A DNA stretch of 64,000 nucleotides, taken from Nitrospira sp. (lineage in GTDB: Bacteria; Nitrospirota; Nitrospiria; Nitrospirales; Nitrospiraceae). Of the stretch, positions 43,387 to 51,828 are shown one piece after another. The DNA lies in NCBI GenBank assembly GCA_015903945.1, contig JABMDL010000001.1, positions 1-64,000 on the forward strand, read 5' to 3'. The notes beneath the pieces were generated by a model that did not search any database, had not been told where the DNA came from, and was given only the letters and a program-made list of their open reading frames with translations. Positions within the stretch are counted from its first letter, which is position 1. The number at the start of each line of letters is the position of its first letter. A program made the position numbers and the translations under genes.

Positions 43387-44355
43387 CTACCAGGCGTAGG
43401 CCTCCGGTGCCGGCCCGCCCGGCCCCGGGAAAATCGCGTCCAGCCGCTTGAGCTGATCGCCGCCCAACGTCAACGCCAAGGCCCGCATCGAGCCGTTCAA
43501 TTGATCCATCGTGCGCGGCCCAATGATCGGCGCCGTAACCACCGGTTGCTGCAACAGCCACGCCAGCGCCACGTCGGCAGGCCGTTCGCCCATGTCGCGG
43601 CAGAACGCCTCGTAGGCTTCCAGCTTCTGACGGTGTCGGTCGATTTCTTTCTTCACGTCCTCGTCCGCGCGCCGCCCGACCGACGCCGGCTCGAGCGCCC
43701 CTGCCAGCAACCCGCGCGCCAGCGGGCTCCAGGGAATCAGGCCGATGCCGTATGCCTTGCAGGCGGGAATGACTTCCAGCTCGATCGTCCGTTCCGCCAG
43801 ATTGTAGAGGCTCTGCTCGGAGACCAGTCCAAGAAAGTGACGACTCCTCGCCAGTTCTTGGGCTTGCGCCAGATGCCAGCCGGCAAAGTTGCTGCTGCCG
43901 ACATACAGAATCTTTCCTTCGCGGACCAACTGCTCCATGGCCTGCCAGATTTCTTCCCAGGGCGACTCCCGATCGACATGGTGCATCTGGTAGAGATCGA
44001 TGTAGTCGGTGCCCAACCGCCGCAAGCTCTCGTCGCAGGCGCGCCGGATATGCAACGCCGAAAGCCGCGACTGATTCGGCCACTCGCCCATCCGACCGAA
44101 GGCTTTTGTCGCGAGCACCACCTTGTCGCGCCGTCCCCCCTGCTTCAGCCACCGCCCGACGATCTGCTCGGTCCATCCTTCTCCCAGCTTCCATCCGTAG
44201 ACGTTGGCTGTGTCGAAAAAGTTGATGCCGAGCTCCAGCGCCCGATCCATGATCGCGAAACTGTCGGCTTCATTGGTCTCCGGCCCGAAGTTCATCGTGC
44301 CGAGACAGAGCCGGCTGACCTTGACACCCGAACGGCCGAGATGGACGTATTGCAT
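43387..44355 (-). CDS. Aldo-keto reductase
   Basis: This is a 322-aa NADPH-dependent oxidoreductase of the TIM-barrel AKR superfamily. The catalytic tetrad is seen in FFDTANVYG (Asp, Tyr), LATKAFGRMG (Lys) and YQMHHVDRESP (His). The cofactor region GPRTMDQLNGSMRALAL is present. The length and the sequence SGVKVSRLCLGTMNFG place it with the YajO/Tas-like group acting on aldehydes or ketones; the substrate is unknown. Immediately upstream on the other strand is a broken CbiX-like gene. Confidence 0.92.
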   Translation of the reverse strand: MQYVHLGRSGVKVSRLCLGTMNFGPETNEADSFAIMDRALELGINFFDTANVYGWKLGEGWTEQIVGRWLKQGGRRDKVVLATKAFGRMGEWPNQSRLSALHIRRACDESLRRLGTDYIDLYQMHHVDRESPWEEIWQAMEQLVREGKILYVGSSNFAGWHLAQAQELARSRHFLGLVSEQSLYNLAERTIELEVIPACKAYGIGLIPWSPLARGLLAGALEPASVGRRADEDVKKEIDRHRQKLEAYEAFCRDMGERPADVALAWLLQQPVVTAPIIGPRTMDQLNGSMRALALTLGGDQLKRLDAIFPGPGGPAPEAYAW

Positions 44356-44370
44356 AGGTCTCTCTTATAG

Positions 44371-44598
44371 AGCGGGGATGGCCGGGATGTCGAGGACCTG
44401 AACAGGCAAGGGGCCACCAGGATTACCGTGGCAACCACGATGCTCACCCCGGGAGGCTCCCACTCAGAGGTCGAGATTCCCGAAACGCTTGCGCGCCTCC
44501 GGCCACGGCACCCCGGCATCGATCTTTGCTATGCCTGGCCGTTCGATTTGCAGTTGGTGGCAAAAACCTTAGCGGAGCAGTCGCGAGGATCGATGTGA
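44371..44598 (+). pseudogene. 5'-truncated CbiX/SirB-like chelatase remnant
   Basis: After an in-frame TAG at 44368-44370 the plus strand has 75 codons ending at TGA 44598, reading DVEDLNRQGATRITVATTML, then TPGGSHSEVEIPETLARLR and YAWPFDLQLVAKTLAEQ. This resembles the C-terminal half of sirohydrochlorin/cobalt chelatase CbiX proteins (a strand, then PGGHxxxDIP, then a HPxIxxxYAxPFD stretch). The N-terminal half with the metal-binding His is missing; the aldo-keto reductase gene begins 16 nt upstream on the other strand, so a rearrangement probably removed it. Confidence 0.55.
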
Positions 44599-44681
44599 GA
44601 TGGCGCTGCCTTACAGACCACGGAGCAGATCTTTTCAAATCGAGTTGGACCCAACATCGACGCCCGTGAACCAAGGCTGAA

Positions 44682-44759
44682 TGGGGTGGATGACGGGTGT
44701 CGAACCCGCGACCTCCGGATCCACAATCCGGCGCTCTAACCAACTGAGCTACATCCACC
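44682..44759 (-). tRNA. tRNA-His (GTG anticodon)
   Basis: The minus strand folds as a full cloverleaf: acceptor GTGGATG/CATCCAC, D-arm TAGCTCAGTTGGTTAGAGC, anticodon arm CCGGATTGTGGATCCGG with GTG, T-arm GCGGGTTCGACACCCG, and encoded CCA. The extra 5' G opposite C73 (the G-1 of tRNA-His) is present. A broken CbiX-like gene lies just downstream; no integrase or attachment repeat was found. Confidence 0.96.
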
Positions 44760-44784
44760 GTGCGGGGGTGACCGAGGAAGGAGG

Positions 44785-44814
44785 ATCTTAGCAAAGGTGG
44801 ATTCGCTGCTGCAA
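44785..44814 (-). promoter_or_regulatory. Candidate promoter of tRNA-His
   Basis: On the minus strand TTGCAG (44814-44809), 18 nt, and TAAGAT (44790-44785), about 20-25 nt before the tRNA 5' end. The -35 is weak. Confidence 0.35.
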
Positions 44815-44834
44815 CCGACGGCAGGACGTGGCAG

Positions 44835-44925
44835 CGTCATGCGTCAATCGTGAACGGTGAGAGGTGAAAAGTTTCAGCCCTGGCTTTCTTCCACGAATAA
44901 CGAATGACGGTTGACGATTAACGTC
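44835..44925. repeat. Intergenic short-unit repeat (TGACGATT / CGTCAATC type)
   Basis: Between tRNA-His and pyrF the DNA contains GCGTCATGCGTCAATCGTGA and CGAATGACGGTTGACGATTA. The same degenerate unit recurs at 51669-51704 and 51803-51828. No gene is encoded here. Confidence 0.6.
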
Positions 44926-44927
44926 TC

Positions 44928-45641
44928 CTATCCCCTGGCATCGAACGCCGCCTGCATTTCGGCGACGATGTCGGCCACGGTCGCGGCCGGATCGGCTGCG
45001 TCGCGGATGGGCCGGCCGATGACGAGATAGTCGGCACCGGCAGTAATCGTTTGTGTCGGCGTGGTTGCCCGGGCATGATCGTCTACCCCCTTGCCGGCCG
45101 GCCGGACGCCTGGCGTCACGAGCGTGAACCGAGGCCCGACTTTCTGGCGAAGAGCAGCGGCTTCTTCACCGGACGCTACCACACCGTCGCAGCCGACTTC
45201 GGACGCAAGCAGCGCCCGCGCGGTCACCAGGTCCTGGACGGTCCGCTGGATGCCCATGTCACGCAGATCGTTGCCGTCGAAATTTGTGAGCACCGTGACA
45301 GCCAGCAACTTGAGCGTCGAACCTTCCCGGCCCTGCACAGCCGCCGTGAGGGCCTTGCGATTGGCATGGACGGTCAGGAAATCGACACCCATCGACGCGA
45401 CCCGCGCCGTCGCCCGTCGGACGGTTTCTTCGATGTCGAGAAACTTCAGGTCAAGGAATACTCTCATCCCCCGCTCAACGATCCGCTTCACCATGTCCGG
45501 CCCCGCCGCCGTATAGAGCTCCAGCCCGACCTTGACGAAGGACAGATGGCCATGGAGCCGGTCCAACAGCCGCTCCGCCTCGGCGGCAGACGGCACATCC
45601 AGCGCAAAGATCAACCGGTCACGCGCCACGATTTTCGACAT
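44928..45641 (-). CDS. pyrF: Orotidine 5'-phosphate decarboxylase
   Basis: This 237-aa TIM-barrel enzyme makes UMP. The catalytic D-K-x-D motif is FLDLKFLDIEETVRRA; LIFALDVPSAAEAERLLDRL opens the barrel, and the phosphate loops are LVTPGVRPAGKG and YLVIGRPIRDAADP. The ATG at 45641 (MSKIVARDRL) follows GGAGGAG; an upstream ATG adds 14 residues that overlap that ribosome site. It is divergent from rpsT, with 82 nt between. Confidence 0.95.
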   Translation of the reverse strand: MSKIVARDRLIFALDVPSAAEAERLLDRLHGHLSFVKVGLELYTAAGPDMVKRIVERGMRVFLDLKFLDIEETVRRATARVASMGVDFLTVHANRKALTAAVQGREGSTLKLLAVTVLTNFDGNDLRDMGIQRTVQDLVTARALLASEVGCDGVVASGEEAAALRQKVGPRFTLVTPGVRPAGKGVDDHARATTPTQTITAGADYLVIGRPIRDAADPAATVADIVAEMQAAFDARG

Positions 45642-45723
45642 GGGGGGCTCCTCCTCCTTCCGATCCTTGACGACTCGCGACACCCTATGATAAGAATCAC
45701 ATTCCTTTCTGGAGGAAAAGACA

Positions 45724-46002
45724 ATGCCTGTGATTCATAAGTCCACAATCCGCCGGGCTCGCCAAGCTGAGCGCCGACATGACCGGAATCGGGCCACTAT
45801 GAACGCTGTGAAGACGGTCGTCAAGAAGGTCCAATCGGCCCTGGCCGAGAAAAAACTCGAGGACGCCAAGACATCCTTGCGCGAAGCCGTCGCCGCGATC
45901 GGAAAAGCCGTGTCCAAAGGCGCCCTCAAGCGCAACACCGCGTCCCGCCGCGTGTCTCGCTTGACGCTGCGTGTCAACGCCCTGTCCGGCTCCCGCTCCT
46001 GA
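45724..46002 (+). CDS. rpsT: 30S ribosomal protein S20
   Basis: This 92-aa basic helical protein binds the 5' domain of 16S rRNA. The family pattern is clear: HKSTIRRARQAERRHDRNRA, KTVVKKVQSALAEKKLEDAK, AVSKGALKRNTASRRVSRLT. GGAGG lies 8 nt before the ATG. Its last 29 nt overlap the end of holA on the opposite strand, so the two transcripts are antisense at their 3' ends. Confidence 0.96.
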   Translation: MPVIHKSTIRRARQAERRHDRNRATMNAVKTVVKKVQSALAEKKLEDAKTSLREAVAAIGKAVSKGALKRNTASRRVSRLTLRVNALSGSRS

Positions 46003-47083
46003 TCGTTCGCACATTCGACACGGGACGAGCCGCAACCCGCCCTGCCGGCCCGGAAGGCCTAGGCGGCGGTTCCACAGACGACTTCTTTACAGCATCGCAC
46101 AGCCGCAGCAGCAGACGCTCCATCACAATCTTCGGACGGCTGTTGCCGCCCCCCTTGAGCGCTCCATCGGCATCGAGAAACAGACGGGACGCCGTGAGGA
46201 GATGCTCGTCCGAAAACCGGCCCAAGAACGGCCGCACCTTCATCGGATCCATCCGCAACATTCGAGCCACCTCGCCTTCACGCCCTCCGGACGCCAGAGA
46301 CTCTTTGACCTTCCACAGGCGGCGATATTGCCAGGCCAGCGAGCCTAAGATCCGCAGTGGAGCTTCACCCGCCTCTAGATTGCGCGCCAGAATAGCCAGG
46401 GTTCTCCCGCGATCGGCGTTGGCAATGGCGACTGTCAGATCGAACACCGACGCGTCGGGCTCGATTCCCCGGAGCGCCTGCACATCGGCAGCGGTGGCGT
46501 CCCGGCCAGCCGGCACGTAGGACGACAGCTTCTCCAATTCACGGCGCAATCCATAGAGTGAGCCTCCGGCGGATTCCTTCAGGGTGTGCCTCGCCGGTTC
46601 ATCCAGCCGGAGGCCCAGTCGATCGGCCTCGCGCGCGATCCAGGGAAGCAGCTGTGCGTCACGCAAGGGGGCGCAATCGACCGTGACAGCCGCGCGACCC
46701 AAGGCTTGGGAGAATTTCATCCGGCCGTCCAGCTTCGGGCCCACAAACACCATTGTGGTCGACTCCACCGGCTCTTTGACATAGTCGAGCAGCGCCTCGC
46801 CTTCTCGCGCGGGCAGTTTGTCCGCCGCCTTCACCACCACCAGCCGCCGCTCGGCGAACACCGGTATTGCGGCCGCGCAGCTTCGGATATCCGACCCGCC
46901 GGCTTCATCTCCATAAAACAGATCGTAATTAAACTCCCCGCCGTCCCCAAGAATCTTCGTCTTGAGCACTGCCAGCGCGTGATCCCTCAGCAGATCTTCT
47001 TCACCGACGACCAAATAGAGGGGGCTGGGCGCTTCCCGCGTCAACGCTGCTTCGAGCTGGAACGGACTCACTGTCGATGCCAT
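45974..47083 (-). CDS. holA: DNA polymerase III delta subunit
   Basis: This is a 369-aa clamp-loader subunit. The AAA-like N-terminal domain begins SPFQLEAALTREAPSPLYLV; YLVVGEEDLLRDHAL and FAERRLVVVKAADKLP are typical, and the C-terminal collar domain contains LGSLAWQYRRLWKVKESLAS. It opens the beta clamp with delta' and tau/gamma. The ATG at 47083 is chosen (preceded by GGTGGG); the open frame further upstream overlaps lptE. It is third in leuS-lptE-holA. The C-terminal 30 residues are a basic, Pro-rich tail. Confidence 0.92.
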   Translation of the reverse strand: MASTVSPFQLEAALTREAPSPLYLVVGEEDLLRDHALAVLKTKILGDGGEFNYDLFYGDEAGGSDIRSCAAAIPVFAERRLVVVKAADKLPAREGEALLDYVKEPVESTTMVFVGPKLDGRMKFSQALGRAAVTVDCAPLRDAQLLPWIAREADRLGLRLDEPARHTLKESAGGSLYGLRRELEKLSSYVPAGRDATAADVQALRGIEPDASVFDLTVAIANADRGRTLAILARNLEAGEAPLRILGSLAWQYRRLWKVKESLASGGREGEVARMLRMDPMKVRPFLGRFSDEHLLTASRLFLDADGALKGGGNSRPKIVMERLLLRLCDAVKKSSVEPPPRPSGPAGRVAARPVSNVRTIRSGSRTGR

Positions 47084-47102
47084 CACGGGACCCACCAGAT
47101 GG

Positions 47103-47747
47103 TTATGGAGCCGGCGGCGGCGCCGTTTCCGGCTTGGCCAATCTGCCCGATTCGACGTGCAACAAGAACCGCGCCGCCAAGTCTGCGGCAGCCAGGCGGC
47201 CGGCCTGTTCGAGCGCGCGATTCTGCAGGGCACGATTGAATTGAAGATCGGAGGTGACATAGAACTCGGATGCGCCTCTCGCCAGTTGGGTCCAGACGAC
47301 TCTGTTCGTTCTCGTCTCCTCAACCTGGACTCGGACCACAATTTCAGCCCGGCTTTCCAATGTCCTCGTCTGACTGAAACTCAACGTCGGCGCCGTCACC
47401 GACAGAATCTCACCGGTCAAAATGAGATCGGCGGCCTCGGAGTCCGGCACCACTTCCGCTCCACTGCCGGACGTAAATTCATGGCGTATGTAGTTGGTGT
47501 AGCGGGTTTCCAGATTCGGCTCGAAACTCCTGTTGACCAAGGTCTGAACGATCAGGCGCGGCGGCGGCTCTTGCGACGCCGACGGGTGCCCGCCGCCGAT
47601 GGTCGGACCGGCTCCCTCCACTCGAAATTGGTAACCGCACCCGGCAAGCCCAAGGCTCGCCGCCGCGAGACAAGCGAGACTTGCGCGACGCGACCACGAC
47701 CGACCGCATACAATACGCCCTTCTCTTCCGTCTCGCTTTTCCCGCAC
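47103..47747 (-). CDS. lptE: LPS-assembly lipoprotein LptE
   Basis: This is a 214-aa outer-membrane lipoprotein with the lipobox LGLAGC (C37) followed by GYQFRVEG. It plugs the LptD barrel in lipopolysaccharide export. The two-layer fold is suggested by RLIVQTLVNRSFEPNLETRY, SEAADLILTGEILSVTAPTL and SRAEIVVRVQVEETRTNRVV. The GTG start at 47747 is 19 nt after leuS; a later start within the basic N-region is possible. Together with lpxC it shows the cell makes LPS. Confidence 0.88.
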   Translation of the reverse strand: MREKRDGREGRIVCGRSWSRRASLACLAAASLGLAGCGYQFRVEGAGPTIGGGHPSASQEPPPRLIVQTLVNRSFEPNLETRYTNYIRHEFTSGSGAEVVPDSEAADLILTGEILSVTAPTLSFSQTRTLESRAEIVVRVQVEETRTNRVVWTQLARGASEFYVTSDLQFNRALQNRALEQAGRLAAADLAARFLLHVESGRLAKPETAPPPAP

Positions 47748-47766
47748 GTCGCGCCCCTCACGCGTA

Positions 47767-50202
47767 TCAGATTACGAAGTTGATCAGCTTCTTTTCGACA
47801 TAGACGACCTTCTTCGGCTCCTTGCCCTGGAGCCATTCGGCCGCTCCGACCTTGGCCAAGGCTTCCACTTGGTCGCGTGTTGCCTCGGCACCGACTTCGA
47901 TTTTTCCGCGTAGCCTGCCGTTGATCTGGATCGGAATCGTCAGCCGGTCGCTGACCGTCAGGGCCGGATCGAATCGGGGCCACGGCTGCTGCGAGACGCT
48001 CGGCTGATGGCCCAACCTGCTCCACAACTCCTCGGCCAGATGAGGCGCAAAGGGGGCCAGGAGCAGCACAAACGGCTCGATAACGCCCCGCGACCTTCGC
48101 TCAGCCTTGGTCATCTCGTTGGTAAAGACCATCATCTGCGAGATCGCGGTGTTGAACCGTAGGGATTCAATGTCTTCCGTCACCTTCTTGATCGTCTGAT
48201 GAAGCAAGCGCGCCTGGTCGGGAGTCGGCACCGACTCGACAACGGCATCAGACTGCCTCCCCTCGTCATTCACCATGAGACGCCACACCCGTTCCAGGAA
48301 CCGTGTAATCCCTTCCACCCCTCTGGTACTCCAGGGCTTCGTCGCTTCGAGCGGGCCCATGAACATCTCGTACAGCCGCACAGCATCCGCGCCGAACCGG
48401 TCCATGATGTCGTCGGGGTTCACCACGTTCCCCCGTGACTTGGACATTTTCTGATTGTCTTCGCCGAGCACGATGCCTTGATGCACCAGCTTTTTGAACG
48501 GCTCCGGCGTGCTCACGACGCCGATGTCGAAGAGCACCTTGTGCCAGAAGCGGGCGTACAGCAGATGCAGCACGGCATGCTCACTGCCGCCGATATACAA
48601 ATCGACCGGCATCCAATACCGTTCTTTCGCGGGATCGACGAGTTGCGCGGGATTCTTGGAGTCGATGAAGCGGAGATAATACCAGCAGGAACCGGCCCAT
48701 TGCGGCATGGTGTTCGTTTCACGCCGGGCCGTTTTCCGGGTCACCGGATCAGTCGTCGCCAGCCAGTCGGTGAGATTGGCCAACGGACTTTCTCCGGTTC
48801 CCGACGGCTTGAAATTACTCGTCTCGGGCAATCTGAGCGGCAATTGCTCTTCGGGAATCGCTCGCGCTTCCCCCTCCACCCAGGTGATTGGAAACGGCTC
48901 GCCCCAGTACCGTTGGCGGGCGAACAGCCAATCTCGCAGCTTGTAGTTGACCGCCTTCTTGCCCTTTCCCTTCGCGTCCAGCCACGCCGTCATCTTGGGA
49001 ATGGCCTCAGCCGGCATCATCCCGTTGATCGAGAAGCTCCCGTCCGCCGTCGCCGAATTGATGACCGTACCCCGATCCGTCTGGGTAAAGGCCGCCTCCG
49101 TTATGTTGCCTCCGGCGATCACTTCGCGGACCGGCAGCCGATACTGACGGGCAAATGCCCAATCCCGTTCGTCGTGCGCCGGCACTGCCATGATCGCGCC
49201 GGTTCCGTAGCTCATCATGACATAGTCGGCAATCCAGATCGGCAGCTGTTCGCCATTCACAGGATTGACGGCATAGCCGCCGGTAAACACGCCGGTTTTG
49301 TCCTTGTCCAGCTCTTGCCGTTGGAGATCACTCTTTTTGGCGGTCGCTTCACGGTAGGCTGAAACGGGGGATTTCTGCTCGACAGTGGTCACGGCATCGA
49401 CCAGTGGATGTTCCGGCGCGAGCACCATATAGGTGGCGCCGAACAGCGTGTCCGGTCTGGTGGTAAACACGCGGATCGCCCCCTTCCGGTCGGCCAGCGC
49501 AAAGTCCACCTCGGCCCCAACGGAACGCCCGATCCAATTTTTTTGCATCTCCAGCGTGCTCGGTGGCCACTCGACCAGCTTCAAGTCTTCGAGCAGCCGA
49601 TCGGCGTAGGCCGTAATCTTGAGCACCCATTGCCGCATCGGTTTGCGGACAACATCGAAGCCGCCCACTTCGCTCTTGCCGTCGATGATTTCTTCGTTGG
49701 CCAGCACGGTCCCGAGCGCGGGGCACCAGTTCACCGGCACCTCGGCCACATAGGCCAGGCCCCGCTCGAACAGTTTCAAGAAAATCCACTGGGTCCATCG
49801 ATAATAGTCGGGGTCCGTGGTGCTGAGCTCCCGGTCCCAGTCATAGGATAGCCCCACCCGCTTCATTTGGCGCTTGAACGTGGCGATATTTTGTGCGGTC
49901 GTGATCGCGGGGTGAATACCGGTCTTCACCGCGTATTGTTCAGCCGGCAGGCCGAACGCATCCCAGCCCATCGGGTGCAAGACATTGAAACCCTGCATTC
50001 GTTTATAGCGGGACACGATGTCGGTCGCCGTATACCCCTCAAGATGACCGACGTGGAGTCCGGACCCTGAGGGATAGGGAAACATGTCGAGGCAATAGAA
50101 CTTGGGCTTCGACGGGTCGTCCATCGCCCGAAACGGGCGGTGCCCCTCCCAGTACGCCTGCCACTTCGCCTCGATTTCGTGGTGATCGTAGGTGTTGCTC
50201 AT
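47767..50202 (-). CDS. leuS: Leucyl-tRNA synthetase
   Basis: This is an 811-aa class I aminoacyl-tRNA synthetase. The HIGH motif is HVGH (50-53) in [16 protein letters not shown], and the KMSKS loop is present in [18 protein letters not shown]. The CP1 editing domain carries [20 protein letters not shown] and [20 protein letters not shown]. Length matches bacterial LeuRS. It is the first gene of leuS-lptE-holA. No T-box or leader peptide is apparent in the 164 nt upstream, which is divergent with the methyltransferase gene. Confidence 0.97.
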   Translation of the reverse strand: MSNTYDHHEIEAKWQAYWEGHRPFRAMDDPSKPKFYCLDMFPYPSGSGLHVGHLEGYTATDIVSRYKRMQGFNVLHPMGWDAFGLPAEQYAVKTGIHPAITTAQNIATFKRQMKRVGLSYDWDRELSTTDPDYYRWTQWIFLKLFERGLAYVAEVPVNWCPALGTVLANEEIIDGKSEVGGFDVVRKPMRQWVLKITAYADRLLEDLKLVEWPPSTLEMQKNWIGRSVGAEVDFALADRKGAIRVFTTRPDTLFGATYMVLAPEHPLVDAVTTVEQKSPVSAYREATAKKSDLQRQELDKDKTGVFTGGYAVNPVNGEQLPIWIADYVMMSYGTGAIMAVPAHDERDWAFARQYRLPVREVIAGGNITEAAFTQTDRGTVINSATADGSFSINGMMPAEAIPKMTAWLDAKGKGKKAVNYKLRDWLFARQRYWGEPFPITWVEGEARAIPEEQLPLRLPETSNFKPSGTGESPLANLTDWLATTDPVTRKTARRETNTMPQWAGSCWYYLRFIDSKNPAQLVDPAKERYWMPVDLYIGGSEHAVLHLLYARFWHKVLFDIGVVSTPEPFKKLVHQGIVLGEDNQKMSKSRGNVVNPDDIMDRFGADAVRLYEMFMGPLEATKPWSTRGVEGITRFLERVWRLMVNDEGRQSDAVVESVPTPDQARLLHQTIKKVTEDIESLRFNTAISQMMVFTNEMTKAERRSRGVIEPFVLLLAPFAPHLAEELWSRLGHQPSVSQQPWPRFDPALTVSDRLTIPIQINGRLRGKIEVGAEATRDQVEALAKVGAAEWLQGKEPKKVVYVEKKLINFVI

Positions 50203-50366
50203 TGTCTCGCCACATCGGGTTCAACCATCAGCTCCCAGCCTCACACCCGCTGATCGCCGACAGCTGCAATCTGGCTACCGAATCTGCGAATCTAGCATAG
50301 ACCTCTTGGACGCAACAACATGGCCGGCCCATAGCAACGCCGTGCTTTGATATACTGCGCGCGACA

Positions 50367-50990
50367 ATGGGACTCTACACTCAACACATCTTCCCACGGC
50401 TGATGGATTGGTTGATGCGGGGTGAGGAATTTCAGCGCCTGCGAGCCGGCCTGCTCGCACATACCCATGGCGACGTCTTGGAGATCGGATTCGGAACCGG
50501 GCTCAACCTGGCCCACTACCCTCCCCACATTGCCTATCTGTCTGTCGTCGATCCCGCCATACTCCTGCCTCGCAAAGTCAGGGAGCGAATCTTGACCGTC
50601 CCGTTTTCTGTCCAAACCTCGCATGTGACGGCTGAAACACTGCCGTATCCGGATCGCCGATTTGACACCGTCGTGAGCACCTGGACACTCTGCACCATTC
50701 CCGATCCGGTGCAAGCCTTGCGCGAGGTCGCGCGGGTGCTCAAGCCGGAAGGAACCTTTCTGTTTCTCGAACATGGCCGAAGCGACGACCCGGCGGTCGC
50801 CACGTGGCAGAGCCGGCTGAATCCCGTCCAGAACCTCATCGGTTGCGGATGCAATCTGAACCGACCGATTGACCGGCTGCTCGCGCAAGCCGGGTTGACA
50901 ATCGTTGATCTGGACCGATTCTTGATGCCGCACGTGCCCAGACTTGCGGGCGAGATGTATCGCGGAACTGCAACGCCTCGGCTGTCTTGA
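50367..50990 (+). CDS. Class I SAM-dependent methyltransferase
   Basis: This is a 207-aa methyltransferase with the SAM-binding motif VLEIGFGTGLNLAHYP, the acidic end of strand 2 (LSVVDPAIL), FDTVVSTWTLCTI (motif IV) and REVARVLKPEGTFLFLEHGR. It resembles the UbiE/METTL7-like group; the C-terminal CGCNLNRPIDRLLAQAGLTI is the family's end. The substrate is unknown. It is monocistronic and convergent with the HAD gene, 13 nt apart. Confidence 0.88.
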   Translation: MGLYTQHIFPRLMDWLMRGEEFQRLRAGLLAHTHGDVLEIGFGTGLNLAHYPPHIAYLSVVDPAILLPRKVRERILTVPFSVQTSHVTAETLPYPDRRFDTVVSTWTLCTIPDPVQALREVARVLKPEGTFLFLEHGRSDDPAVATWQSRLNPVQNLIGCGCNLNRPIDRLLAQAGLTIVDLDRFLMPHVPRLAGEMYRGTATPRLS

Positions 50991-51003
50991 CGGAAAGACC
51001 GCG

Positions 51004-51681
51004 CTAGCGCGGCGGGCGACCGTTCAGGAGCGGGGCGAACCCCGTAATCGAACAGAACTCGGCGATTGGAGTGGGCGGCAGTTGAGAGCTCGACTTGGCG
51101 CTGTGAACGAGATGCGCCACGCCGAACCGTTTGGCTGCAATCAGACATCCTTCATCATCATCCATATAGAGAGACCGTGCCGGATCAAATCCCAACAGCC
51201 GCTGGCAACTGGGCCAATACTCCGGCCGCATTTTGAGATAGCCGACTTCGAAGGCGTCGACGATCCGGTCCACCAGGCGATCGAGGCCCGTCTTGGCGGA
51301 CTTGACCGACACACCGGCCTCATGCGCGTTTGTGATGATCGTCACACGCTTTCCCAGCCGCCGAAGGTACCGCAAAAATTCCTCCGCGCCCGGCAGGAAG
51401 CCGATCATATGGTCCAGTTCCTTGTGCAGGGCCACGACGTCGATGCCGACCCGCTTGCTCCAATAGTGCAAATCGGTCCAGGCGAGCTCGCCTTCGACCG
51501 ACCGGTACATGGCCATCAAGCGGTCGCGGGACTCTTCAAACGGCAAGCTGTGCAACGCGGCATACCGGCGCGGGAGTTCTTCTTCGAAAAAGAAGTTGTC
51601 GAAATGCCGGTCCAGGAGCGTGCCGTCCATGTCCAGCAGGACGTCGTCGATCGATTCCCATGAAAAGCCGTCAATCGTCAT
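51004..51681 (-). CDS. HAD-superfamily phosphatase, YrfG-like
   Basis: This is a 225-aa HAD hydrolase: motif I DDVLLDMDGTLLD, motif II TIITNAHEAG, motif III Lys in YLKMRPEYW, and motif IV YMDDDEGCLIAA. Overall spacing and FDNFFFEEELPRRYA match the Escherichia coli GMP/IMP 5'-nucleotidase YrfG, so a purine-nucleotidase role is likely but not certain. The start ATG and the next three codons (M-T-I-D) lie within the intergenic CGTCAATCG-type repeat. Confidence 0.85.
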   Translation of the reverse strand: MTIDGFSWESIDDVLLDMDGTLLDRHFDNFFFEEELPRRYAALHSLPFEESRDRLMAMYRSVEGELAWTDLHYWSKRVGIDVVALHKELDHMIGFLPGAEEFLRYLRRLGKRVTIITNAHEAGVSVKSAKTGLDRLVDRIVDAFEVGYLKMRPEYWPSCQRLLGFDPARSLYMDDDEGCLIAAKRFGVAHLVHSAKSSSQLPPTPIAEFCSITGFAPLLNGRPPR

Positions 51682-51828
51682 TGGTCATTCGTCAATCGTG
51701 ACGTAATTTGATGAGTGTATCATAGGTCCCTGCTTGTCTGCGGACTCACTTTCCTGTCATCATAGACACATTATTACAGGCTTCTGATTCTTTGCTTCCT
51801 ATCGCTTGACGATTGACGCATGACGCAG
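51669..51828. repeat. CGTCAATCG-type repeats between HAD and der genes
   Basis: 51669-51704 reads as alternating CGTCAATCGTCATTGGTCAT units, and 51803-51828 as CTTGACGATTGACGCATGAC. They are inverted relative to one another and supply the start codons of both divergent genes (HAD at 51681, der at 51820). A second motif, CTCAGCACT, repeats three times at 51846-51874 within the first der codons. Confidence 0.6.

Noticed and set aside
43084..44370. A 428-codon plus-strand open frame
   Set aside because: Antisense to the OPT transporter and aldo-keto reductase genes.
44682..44759. Integration site with tRNA-His as attachment target
   Set aside because: No integrase and no duplicate of the tRNA 3' end were found within the window.
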